Assembly (NCBI GenBank): GCA_913056455.1
Contig: CAJXMJ010000005.1
Coordinates: 1 to 64,000, forward strand
Reading direction: 5' to 3'
Length of the DNA stretch: 64,000 nt
Origin: an uncultured Fodinibius sp.
GTDB lineage: Bacteria > Bacteroidota > Rhodothermia > Balneolales > Balneolaceae
Shown here: positions 8,303-16,829 of the stretch, piece by piece
Numbering within the stretch: position 1 is the first letter of the stretch
How the letters are laid out: each line of letters begins with the position of its first letter
The notes under the pieces: model-generated
What the model was told of the DNA's origin: nothing
Database searches by the model: none
Seen by the model: the letters and a program-made list of their open reading frames with translations, nothing else
Position numbers and translations under genes: made by a program

Positions 8303-9199
8303 ATGAATATTGTAATAACCGGCGGTACGGGGTTTATAGGGTCTTATTTGCGAACGATGTTGCTGCAAGACGGGCATTTTTTAACCATTGTGAGCAGATC
8401 TCCCAAAGAGTATGAGGATGAAACAGCCAAAAATCAGCAATTTGTTTCTTGGGATGATAACCTTGTGCCGGAAATGGAAAAAGCAGATGCCGTAATCAAT
8501 TTAGCAGGATCTTCAATATTTGGAACGCGATGGACCGATGAAGTGAAGAAGAAGATCTATAACAGTCGAATTGAGTGTACAGAGCAACTTGTTGAAGCTA
8601 TAAGACATGCAGAAAACACTCCTTCGGTAATGGTTTCAGCTTCGGGAGCGGATTATTATGATCCGGCTGGTGATATGGTATTGGATGAATCGGCTCCTTC
8701 GGGAGACAGTTTCCTGTCCAAAGTATGTGTGGATTGGGAGAAAGCTGCACAGCCGGTGACTGAATACGGAGTGCGTTTGGCCAATCCGCGTATCGGGGTG
8801 GTGCTTGAAAAAGAAGGAGGGGCTTTACAACAGATGTTGCTGCCCTTTAAGCTTTTTGTAGGCGGTCCTATTGGAAGTGGCAAGCAATACTTTCCCTGGA
8901 TTCATATGTTGGATTTGTGTCGCGGGTTAATATTTCCATTGCAAAATGAAGCATTCGAAGGTCCCTATAATTTAAATGCGCCCAATCCTGTGACAATGAA
9001 CGAATTTGCTGATGAACTGGCCTCCCAGTTGCACCGGCCATCTTTGTTCAGAGTTCCGGAATTTGTATTGGATCTTGTGCTGGGAGAAGCTGCGAATCCG
9101 GTAGTGACAAGTAAACGCATGCAGCCTAAAAAGTTGCAGCAACACGGCTTTGAGTTCAAGTTTGGTTACCTGCGACAAGCTTTGGGAGATATTCTTTAG
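8303..9199 (+). CDS. TIGR01777 family NAD(P)-dependent epimerase (YfcH/SDR39U1-like)
   Basis: A 298-residue extended short-chain dehydrogenase. The N-terminal cofactor motif is TGGTGFIGSYL at about 6-16. Family hallmarks are INLAGSSIFGTRWTDEVKKK, the segment around SRIECTEQLVEAI, and SASGADYYD, where the usual catalytic region is modified. The C-terminal DUF1731-like segment with RVPEFVLDLVLGE completes the family layout. The substrate is unknown; some relatives are called cell-division inhibitor SulA homologues, but that label is not supported by mechanism. It appears to be a single-gene unit. Confidence 0.85.
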   Translation: MNIVITGGTGFIGSYLRTMLLQDGHFLTIVSRSPKEYEDETAKNQQFVSWDDNLVPEMEKADAVINLAGSSIFGTRWTDEVKKKIYNSRIECTEQLVEAIRHAENTPSVMVSASGADYYDPAGDMVLDESAPSGDSFLSKVCVDWEKAAQPVTEYGVRLANPRIGVVLEKEGGALQQMLLPFKLFVGGPIGSGKQYFPWIHMLDLCRGLIFPLQNEAFEGPYNLNAPNPVTMNEFADELASQLHRPSLFRVPEFVLDLVLGEAANPVVTSKRMQPKKLQQHGFEFKFGYLRQALGDIL

Positions 9200-9225
9200 C
9201 AGTTGGGGATTAATCTCTAAAGCTT

Positions 9226-11886
9226 TTACTGCCCGGGACTATTGTTTTCTTCATTAGTACCAAAAATCGTCCATGTGCGAAGCCCCTCACTTGTTTGGGC
9301 GATTAGTTCATTGTACCCGTCTTCATCAATATCTGTAACAATAGGATATTGCATGCCGCTTGTAGGAACTGAATAGATCCGTTCGCCATCCATAATCTCC
9401 CAAGCATATAGGCGGCCAAAGTTTGCCAGGGCTACAATATCTTTTTGCTCATTTTTGTCGATATCTGAGACAAAAGGAGAAAACATCTGAGCAGCCGGTT
9501 GTCCCATACTTTTCGTGAATCGTAATTGTCCTTGCTGACTAATTAAAAATACCGAGCCGTTTGAACTCATTGTCAAAATCATGGGTTCACGATGGATTTT
9601 GTTTTCATCCTGTACGCTTAAATCGTGAACTGATGGAGTTCCTACTAATGCACTATTTGAAGCGTAAACAGCTTCGATATCAGAAGATTCAGTACTTGTT
9701 TCGAAGACATTGAGAGAATCAGCAAAAAGCTGATTGGGACCTATCGAATACAGATAACCGTCGGCTGCATTTCCTAAAATATTACCTTCATACAATACGG
9801 GAGAACCGTTTAATGAGGCATTAATAAATTTTGGAAAACCGTCCCTTTCATTGCCATTTGCACGCCACCCATGCAGGGCATTTTCTGCAAATGCAAAAAT
9901 AGTTGTTGCTCCTTGATAATTCGTAATTGTCGGGGTCGTTTTGATCTCAGCATTTGTTGTAATAGGCCAACCATTAATATTTTCACCGCGACCATTTAAA
10001 ATATGCAGCTTTCTATCTGCGGTGGCAGCCATCGCATTCGGCAGTCCATCTCTGTCGATATCTTCTACCACCAATGGCGAAGTAATTTTTTCGTTAAGTT
10101 CAAAAGGAAACTTTGGAAGCAGTTCCCCGTTGTCATTCCATCCGAATATTTTATTACCGGCCGCAAGAAGAATCACATTTTGGTTGGTCCCATACCAGTC
10201 GTAAACTACGGGAGCTCCAATCGGAGTGTCAGATCCGGTATTTGTTTGCAGTACAACCGTTCCATCAGCAGCCAACGCATATAAATTGCCGGATTTTGTG
10301 GCAAAAATAACCTCATTCCTATCATTGCCCCCAATATCAGCTAAAATTGGTTTCCCCGTTAAATCGGAACCGGTGGGGAATAACCATTTTTCCTGATAGG
10401 GAGCCGAACGGTCTTCGGTTTGATACGCTTTTAAGCTAAAGGAGAAGGTGCTGTCGTTGGCTGCAGTAGTGGATGCCGTTATTAGATCAAACTTAGACGT
10501 GAGCGCATTCAGATAATTATTAGGGGATAGAAAGGGTTCTATAAAGGAATAGAAATCATTGTTGCCAATAAAGAACGCACTAATTTCTTTGGGTAGATCC
10601 TTTTTTATATCCCGAAAGGTTTGTTCATAATATAAGGTGCGACGGCGACTGCGGTCAGAGGCAACTCCCTCGACAAGTCCTTTCCGTTTTGAGATTGCAA
10701 CGACATTTCCGATGATCTCCAGATAGAAATTTTGAAACGTGCAAAATGAACTACCTATCAGCTGGGCAATAGCATTACTTTGGATCACGTATGAACCGTT
10801 GCTGCGTTGGATATGATCATCGCGAACCAGTGAATTAAGGGCACGTCGCAGGGCGGAGACATCCGAAACCTTACGCAGAAATAAATGTTCACCGGTAGAA
10901 AGAAATCCAGACTGTGAATACATCACCAGTGAAAACTCCGGATCGAGCGTTTTAGCGATATCCGAATATGCAATTTGGTCATCGATCAGAACTGAATCCA
11001 GTCGTGTAGTGTCTGCCATAGTAGTGGGAGGAACACGTCGCGGTGCGAGACGAAACAGACCTGCTGCAGCAGCATTTGATGCAATATACCGATCTAAAAT
11101 AATGGGAGCATTGGTAGAAGATACGGCTGCTATCAGGTCGGACGGAATTTTTTTGTTGAGGGGGACAGTGCCGGTTAGTTCAAGCATGCTGCCTTGGCCT
11201 TCTCCCTCTTTTGTAACCGATAATAATGTTGGCTCCGTACCTTTTAAGGCTTCTTTAATCATAGGACGATAGGTAACCATCGACAGCTGCTCTGCCCATT
11301 TGTCAAGAGAGGGCGTATTCATGATGATGTTACCCGCCTGGGGTGTAATATTTGACAGGTTTGCCCGCGCATGAGAACCTGTATATGCTCGGATTGTTTC
11401 TTCAAGGGCCAGACTGGATTCGGATATGAATAAATCGTCGTGAAGTTGGGCTGCAAAAAGTCTTCGATCGCCAAGATGTAGAATATGTATTTTGACGTTC
11501 TTAAAGGAGTACTGGTTTTGTGCAAAATCCAAATAAAAATTATTCTGCATCCGCTCCATAAATCTATCGGATGCCTGTGCCATCCAAACGATTGCAAGCT
11601 GGTTATCGGCGTCTGGATATAGTGTTATAGCATTTAATGGGATCGGGGACTGTGCCGTAGAGTCGACTCGTGATAATAGTTGAACGGCTGAAGAAGTAAT
11701 GTCATCCAATAATGGAGTGTGAGATGCGTCAAGAACAGAATTAAGTGAAGCTGCGTCATTGGGAACGATTACAAAGGGAGCATCCTCCGGTACGGCATCC
11801 GACCAATCGCGATCGGGAATATCTGAACATGATGCCAAGAGTAAAATGGTAAATACAAAGAAACCTGCAGCTTTAAACGTGTTCAT
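9226..11886 (-). CDS. Large lipoprotein with C-terminal beta-propeller repeats, unknown function
   Basis: An 886-residue predicted lipoprotein: the signal peptide ends in LLASC, so Cys20 should be acylated. Residues 25-520 form a periplasmic or surface region I do not recognise with confidence; its alternating hydrophobic and strand-rich pattern is reminiscent of DUF3352-type proteins. From about 525 to 880 there are repeated blades with FG-GAP/VCBS or PQQ-like character, for example ADIGGNDRNEVIFATKSGN, VEDIDRDGLPNAMAATADRK and VTDIDEDGYNELIAQTSEG, each with an Asp-rich loop that may bind calcium. It is divergent from the VWA gene, with 111 bp between. Partner and role are unknown. Confidence 0.75.
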   Translation of the reverse strand: MNTFKAAGFFVFTILLLASCSDIPDRDWSDAVPEDAPFVIVPNDAASLNSVLDASHTPLLDDITSSAVQLLSRVDSTAQSPIPLNAITLYPDADNQLAIVWMAQASDRFMERMQNNFYLDFAQNQYSFKNVKIHILHLGDRRLFAAQLHDDLFISESSLALEETIRAYTGSHARANLSNITPQAGNIIMNTPSLDKWAEQLSMVTYRPMIKEALKGTEPTLLSVTKEGEGQGSMLELTGTVPLNKKIPSDLIAAVSSTNAPIILDRYIASNAAAAGLFRLAPRRVPPTTMADTTRLDSVLIDDQIAYSDIAKTLDPEFSLVMYSQSGFLSTGEHLFLRKVSDVSALRRALNSLVRDDHIQRSNGSYVIQSNAIAQLIGSSFCTFQNFYLEIIGNVVAISKRKGLVEGVASDRSRRRTLYYEQTFRDIKKDLPKEISAFFIGNNDFYSFIEPFLSPNNYLNALTSKFDLITASTTAANDSTFSFSLKAYQTEDRSAPYQEKWLFPTGSDLTGKPILADIGGNDRNEVIFATKSGNLYALAADGTVVLQTNTGSDTPIGAPVVYDWYGTNQNVILLAAGNKIFGWNDNGELLPKFPFELNEKITSPLVVEDIDRDGLPNAMAATADRKLHILNGRGENINGWPITTNAEIKTTPTITNYQGATTIFAFAENALHGWRANGNERDGFPKFINASLNGSPVLYEGNILGNAADGYLYSIGPNQLFADSLNVFETSTESSDIEAVYASNSALVGTPSVHDLSVQDENKIHREPMILTMSSNGSVFLISQQGQLRFTKSMGQPAAQMFSPFVSDIDKNEQKDIVALANFGRLYAWEIMDGERIYSVPTSGMQYPIVTDIDEDGYNELIAQTSEGLRTWTIFGTNEENNSPGQ

Positions 11887-11974
11887 GAATGGGTGATAAA
11901 TTTTTCTCTGTAATAATTATTAAAATATCGGTGTTTATTTAATAGCTTATGTGTAGGCAACTTTTTAAAGCCTA

Positions 11975-11982
11975 CAAAAGTA
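11975..11982 (-). promoter_or_regulatory. Possible -7 box for the propeller lipoprotein
   Basis: CAAAAGTA on the plus strand reads TACTTTTG on the minus strand, matching TAnnTTTG, 89 bp before the lipoprotein start. No -33 element is clear. It is a single short match. Confidence 0.25.
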
Positions 11983-11997
11983 ACAATTTTGATATAA

Positions 11998-14127
11998 ATG
12001 AACTTTCTAAATCCTTTATTTTTGTTGGGGCTATTGGCCGTCGTATTACCTGTTATTATTCACTTGGTCAATCTGAAAAAGCCACAAAAAGTTGCCTTTT
12101 CAACCCTGTCTTTTTTTAATGAGCTTCGTAAAAGTACAATTCGTCGCATACGAATCAAACAATATTTGTTACTTGCACTGAGAGCATTAGCTATATTGTT
12201 TTTAGCTCTTGCGCTGGCCCGTCCTTTTTTACCTCCAACCATAACGGGCTCAGCAAGTTCCGGAGAATCTCGTTCCGTTGCAATATTGATCGATAACAGT
12301 GCCAGTATGAGCCGGGTTGGAACAGATGGTCCCCTAATAGAACAGGCTAAGAATGTTGTTAATCGCATAATAAGTAACGGGAACTCTGATGATAAATTTC
12401 TTATAAAAACGACAAATAATTCTGATGCAACAGGTGCTGGTTTTGTGAGTGGCATCCGGGCGATTTCTCAGCTGGATGATATAACATCAGTAAATCGTGG
12501 GCATTATACCTCCCAAAAGTTTAAAGAGGTGTATCAGCAGCTTAAAGATACACCGGAGGAACAGTCGGTATTGTATATTGTTTCTGATGGGCAGGTCAGT
12601 CAGCTATCATCTTTAGAAGAGGTGGAGTTTGGTGATGAGTCACAAGAAAAATCAATATCGGTACAGTTAATCCGACTGGAAGAGGTCAAACAACAGAATG
12701 TGGCAATCAAATCAGTTTCTCTTGAGAGTCAACTGCTAAGCTCAGATTCACCGATAACCTTGTCGGTGAGCGTAGAAAATACGGGAGATGCAGCTGTCAC
12801 CAATCAGTTTGTTTCGTTACAGGTAAAAGAGGAGATGACAGGTCAATATGAAACCTCATTAGAGTCGGGTGAGACTGAAGATTTTCTATTTGAGATCGTT
12901 CCGGAAGAAGTTGGTTACATTTCCGGCCGAATACTTTTGGAGGGAGATGAAATAGATTTTGATAACACAAGGCATTTTGTAGTGCATATTCCCCGGCAGC
13001 GGTCAATTTTGTTAGTGAACAATAACCAAAAGTCTTCTTTTACCTCGTATATAGCTCCGGCATTAGAAGCGGCACGACAGAATAATGCCCGTATCTTATT
13101 TGAAGAAAAACAGGTTGATGACATTAAACAAGGGGAATGGAAAGACTACGATGGGCTGATACTAAATGGGCTTATTTCCATTCCTGCATATTGGCATCAG
13201 GGACTCCGGCAATATGTTCAAGAGGGAGGAGGTATCCTATTTTTTCCTTCAGAACAAGGAAAAGTAGAAAGTTATAATCAATTCTTTTCCCTATTAAATG
13301 CCGGACAATTTGATAATGTGATAGGAGAGTACGGTTCCTTTGAATCCATTTCAAAGATGGGGGAACTCGAAGAAGGCCATCCTGTGTTGGATGGTATTTT
13401 CAATAAAGAAGAGGATGAGGAAATTCGGGTTGACTTGCCTTCGCTGTTCTACTACTACCATTATACCCCTTCTGCAAATTCCAATAGCTTGACGGTATTA
13501 GATGCTGAAAACGATGATATTATACTTACTGAGAACAGGTTTGGGGAAGGAAGGGTGCTCATTTCAACGTTGGGGGCTGATCCCGGTTGGTCAAACTTGC
13601 CGGTTAATCCGCTTTTTGCGCCCTTGTTTTACCGAACGATATTGTATGCATCGTCATCCGAAAGCGGTGGTCTTCAGCAGCATCAGCTTGGTTCTACCTT
13701 TGAATGGGTGGAACCCACATCAGAGACAGATATCACACTATCAATAAACGGAACGGATTATAAGCCGACGGTTCAGCGACAGTCCAATGGTATGAAAATA
13801 ACCTATGAAGGCAGAGAATGGGAACCGGGAATATTAGAAATATTGGCGGGAGACCTGGAAATTAAGGTAGCAGTAAATCAAGATATAATGGAATCATACT
13901 TTGATACGTTAGATGAAGAGCAGTGGCAAGATATCCTGGATGACAAAGTCCATAGGGCCGATGTTATTGCTGCGGATGACCTCACAAACGAGAAATTGGA
14001 TGAACAACTGATGTCTTCCGTTTTCGGAAAAGAAATTTGGAATTGGTTTGTTTGGATAGCATTGCTTTTTTTAGTTACAGAAACTTTGGTTACGCGGTTA
14101 TACAAGGCCGAATCAACATCCTTATGA
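11998..14127 (+). CDS. BatA-type membrane protein with von Willebrand factor A domain
   Basis: A 709-residue inner-membrane protein. It has the BatA N-terminal domain (residues 1-80): a helix at about 6-24, the LKKPQKVAFSTLSFF region, and a second helix at about 56-76. A VWA domain follows with the MIDAS motif Asp99-x-Ser101-x-Ser103. The middle is strand-rich, and residues about 500-560 resemble a glutamine-amidotransferase-like fold seen in such proteins. A last helix near 683-700 anchors the C-terminus. Relatives lie in Bat/MoxR aerotolerance loci, but no MoxR ATPase is present here. The next gene starts one base after its stop. Confidence 0.8.
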   Translation: MNFLNPLFLLGLLAVVLPVIIHLVNLKKPQKVAFSTLSFFNELRKSTIRRIRIKQYLLLALRALAILFLALALARPFLPPTITGSASSGESRSVAILIDNSASMSRVGTDGPLIEQAKNVVNRIISNGNSDDKFLIKTTNNSDATGAGFVSGIRAISQLDDITSVNRGHYTSQKFKEVYQQLKDTPEEQSVLYIVSDGQVSQLSSLEEVEFGDESQEKSISVQLIRLEEVKQQNVAIKSVSLESQLLSSDSPITLSVSVENTGDAAVTNQFVSLQVKEEMTGQYETSLESGETEDFLFEIVPEEVGYISGRILLEGDEIDFDNTRHFVVHIPRQRSILLVNNNQKSSFTSYIAPALEAARQNNARILFEEKQVDDIKQGEWKDYDGLILNGLISIPAYWHQGLRQYVQEGGGILFFPSEQGKVESYNQFFSLLNAGQFDNVIGEYGSFESISKMGELEEGHPVLDGIFNKEEDEEIRVDLPSLFYYYHYTPSANSNSLTVLDAENDDIILTENRFGEGRVLISTLGADPGWSNLPVNPLFAPLFYRTILYASSSESGGLQQHQLGSTFEWVEPTSETDITLSINGTDYKPTVQRQSNGMKITYEGREWEPGILEILAGDLEIKVAVNQDIMESYFDTLDEEQWQDILDDKVHRADVIAADDLTNEKLDEQLMSSVFGKEIWNWFVWIALLFLVTETLVTRLYKAESTSL

Positions 14128-14128
14128 T

Positions 14129-14716
14129 ATGATAAATACCGATCCAGATATTATTCTTTGGTTTGTGTTGGGTATCTTTACCCTGGGTTCAGCTGTATTG
14201 GCAACTACATCTGTAGTGAATGTTATTCGATTGCGTAACGTGAGGTTGAGCTGGAAGACCGGTAAACTGGGCGGATACCCGTTATTTTCGACCCTGTTTA
14301 TGATTACCGTTTTTATTGCAGGTGGAGCAGCAGTATACCGTGAAGCAACCAGTGAGATGGTGTTAGCCGGGATGTATAGCTGGCTGGGTTTCTGTTGGTT
14401 TACAGCCAGTTTTTTGGCAACAAAACGATTTGTTACCGATCACGGTATTGTAAAAAATGTGAATGAACCATCGCAAACCGTAGCATGGCACCAGATTCGT
14501 GATTTTGTAGAAACCGAACATAAAACCCACACACATTATATTTTCATATATAGTGCCGATAAAAGTGATAGTACCGAGGAGCTTATTCGGTTGGAACTGA
14601 ATGTGCCCCATTATCGGGAAGAATCTTTTAAAAAATTAATTTCACATAAACTCGGACGCCGAATTCGTTGTTATATTAAGGATGATATAAACATCCAGCA
14701 GTTTAAACAGCTGTAG
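14129..14716 (+). CDS. Membrane protein with PH-like C-terminal domain, unknown function
   Basis: A 195-residue protein not assignable to a named family with confidence. Predicted helices are at about 8-29, 52-70 and 79-99. Residues 100-190 form a strand-rich segment ending in an amphipathic helix (HYREESFKKLISHKLGRRI), a layout seen in bacterial PH-domain membrane proteins. It starts one base after the VWA stop and is probably translationally coupled to it, which suggests a role with the VWA protein. A similar PH-like reading frame could have several roles, so no function is proposed. Confidence 0.6.
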   Translation: MINTDPDIILWFVLGIFTLGSAVLATTSVVNVIRLRNVRLSWKTGKLGGYPLFSTLFMITVFIAGGAAVYREATSEMVLAGMYSWLGFCWFTASFLATKRFVTDHGIVKNVNEPSQTVAWHQIRDFVETEHKTHTHYIFIYSADKSDSTEELIRLELNVPHYREESFKKLISHKLGRRIRCYIKDDINIQQFKQL

Positions 14717-14749
14717 CAATTACAATCAAAACTTTTAGACTTAACTCAT

Positions 14750-16039
14750 TTGTTTGAAGAGATACGAAATTCCGACATTGTTCAAGAGCGGGCCATTCTT
14801 GTAGGTGTATATGGTCCCGAGACGCCGCGCATCCAAGCTGAAGAGTATTTGGATGAGCTTGAGCTGCTCACTTATACCGCTGGCGGCAAGACGATAGACA
14901 AAGTCTTGCAAAACCGAATGCATCCTGATCCTTCCTCGTATGTTGGTTCAGGTAAGCTTCGACAACTGAAATCGATGAAGGGCGCAAAAAATATCGATAC
15001 CTTTATTTTTGATGATGATCTTTCGCCCACGCAGATACGGAATATTGAAAAGGAAACAAAGGCCAAGGTATTGGATCGCAGTGGATTGATCCTGGATATT
15101 TTTGCTTCACGAGCAAAAACCGCAGCCGCTAAAACACAGGTAGAGCTTGCACAGCTTCAATATTTGTTGCCGCGATTAACGCGATTTTGGACACACTTGT
15201 CGCGCCAGCAGGGTGGTATCGGAACTCGAGGACCGGGTGAATCACAGATTGAGATGGACCGCCGTATGATTGACAAGCGTATTGCTACGCTTAAAGATAA
15301 GCTTGATAAAATTGATCAGCAGCGGCAGACTCAGCGCAAGGGACGCTCCGAGAAGGAACGAATATCACTCGTTGGCTATACTAATGCTGGTAAATCGACC
15401 TTGATGAATGCGCTGACAAATACTGAAGTATTAGCTGAAAACCGTTTATTTGCTACTCTCGATTCTACAGTGCGGCAATATGAGATTGGTAACCACGAAG
15501 CGCTTTTATCAGATACTGTGGGATTTATCCGAAAGCTGCCGCATGATCTCATTGCCAGTTTTAAGTCTACACTCGATGAAGTACGGGAATGTGATATTCT
15601 TTTACACGTAGTAGATGCTTCAGCACGAGTAGTACAGGACTATATTGATGTAGTAGATGATACTCTTGAGGATATGGATGTAAACGATAAAAAAAGCCTG
15701 CTGGTGTTTAATAAAATGGACGCTATCGATTCACATCGCATTAATGAACTGAAGCGGGCTTATCCTGATGCGGTGTTTATTTCTGCCGAGCGGGGCATTG
15801 GTCTCGATAAACTGGAAAAAAGAATTAAGGAACTTATTGAGGAAGATTTCGTTACAGAAACCAGAACCATTCCCGCAGCGAAGTATGAAGGGGTCGCGTT
15901 TTTACATCGCGAAGCAAATATTATTGAAAAAAAGTACGAAGGTTCAGATATAAAGCTTACGTTTAGTATAGATAAAGCAGATTTGATGCGACTTAACGCA
16001 ATACTCGACAATACTGATACTGCCGAATCGGTTATGTAA
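14750..16039 (+). CDS. hflX: GTPase HflX
   Basis: A 429-residue ribosome-associated GTPase that splits stalled or heat-damaged ribosomes. The HflX N-terminal domain (about 15-120) has the DELELLTYTAGG region and ends in the glycine-rich linker RQQGGIGTRGPGESQIEMD. The G domain has the Walker A loop GYTNAGKST, the switch segment DTVGFIRKLPHDLIASFKST and NKMD. The C-terminal domain is short. The start is TTG with no obvious ribosome site; no better start precedes the conserved region. The CBS gene starts 24 bases downstream. Confidence 0.95.
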   Translation: MFEEIRNSDIVQERAILVGVYGPETPRIQAEEYLDELELLTYTAGGKTIDKVLQNRMHPDPSSYVGSGKLRQLKSMKGAKNIDTFIFDDDLSPTQIRNIEKETKAKVLDRSGLILDIFASRAKTAAAKTQVELAQLQYLLPRLTRFWTHLSRQQGGIGTRGPGESQIEMDRRMIDKRIATLKDKLDKIDQQRQTQRKGRSEKERISLVGYTNAGKSTLMNALTNTEVLAENRLFATLDSTVRQYEIGNHEALLSDTVGFIRKLPHDLIASFKSTLDEVRECDILLHVVDASARVVQDYIDVVDDTLEDMDVNDKKSLLVFNKMDAIDSHRINELKRAYPDAVFISAERGIGLDKLEKRIKELIEEDFVTETRTIPAAKYEGVAFLHREANIIEKKYEGSDIKLTFSIDKADLMRLNAILDNTDTAESVM

Positions 16040-16063
16040 CAAATTGTATTATATTATCTACTG

Positions 16064-16732
16064 ATGCTTGCAAATAAATCCATAACAAAGTCTGAGTTTG
16101 AACCTCTTCGAGGTACCGATACCGTTGCAACGGTAAGGAAGCGTATGAAGGAGGAGCAGGTAAATGCTTTACCGGTAGTAGATCCTACTACCCAAAAGCT
16201 AATAGGTCAGATAAATCGTGATCAACTTTCTCGCGCAGAGAACAACCAGCAGGTTTCGGATCTGCAGATGGATAAAGCTGTCAAAATTTTTGAAGGTCAG
16301 CATGTCTTTGAAGGTGGTCGACTGATGTTACAGTATGAATTGAATTTGCTTCCGTTGGTAAATAAAGAAGCAACCTTCTTGGGAGTGATTACTAAGCAAC
16401 AAATCTTGGAGATGATCTCCAAGATGTTGAATCTTGAACAAAAAGGGTCTGTGCTGGCAATAGAAATTGAACCCATTGATTTTTCCCTTTCCGAAATAGT
16501 ACAAATTATTGAGGCCGAAGGGGCCAAAATTCTTGGGGTTGCGGTAGAAAGTCCCGACAGCAATCATCAAGCATTCGAAGTATCTGTAAAGCTTAATTTG
16601 AAAGATATCTCTCGTGTAACCGCTGCTTTAAAACGGTACGGGTATTCTGTTATCACTGAATCGGAGAGCACAGTACTCGAAAATGATTTGGAACACCGCG
16701 CTGATGAACTGCTTAAGTACATAGATATGTAA
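16064..16732 (+). CDS. CBS-pair protein with C-terminal ACT-like domain (AcuB-like)
   Basis: A 222-residue cytoplasmic protein. Two CBS repeats span about 8-57 (ending in LIGQINRDQLSR) and 66-118 (PLVNKEATFLGVITKQQIL). From about 126 to 198 there is an ACT-like fold, LAIEIEPIDFSLSEIVQIIE followed by EVSVKLNLKDISRVTAALKR. This order is that of AcuB-like proteins, which are presumed to sense adenine nucleotides or an amino-acid-like ligand. No acu genes or dehydrogenase partner are adjacent, so the target is unknown. It follows hflX by 24 bases. Confidence 0.75.
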   Translation: MLANKSITKSEFEPLRGTDTVATVRKRMKEEQVNALPVVDPTTQKLIGQINRDQLSRAENNQQVSDLQMDKAVKIFEGQHVFEGGRLMLQYELNLLPLVNKEATFLGVITKQQILEMISKMLNLEQKGSVLAIEIEPIDFSLSEIVQIIEAEGAKILGVAVESPDSNHQAFEVSVKLNLKDISRVTAALKRYGYSVITESESTVLENDLEHRADELLKYIDM

Positions 16733-16829
16733 ATCTATGTATAATGAAATTCCTTTCTTGTATTTGCGGAACAAAACTACAATTCTTGATATATTCAGTA
16801 ATAACTGGAACCTGAATTTTACTTGATCA

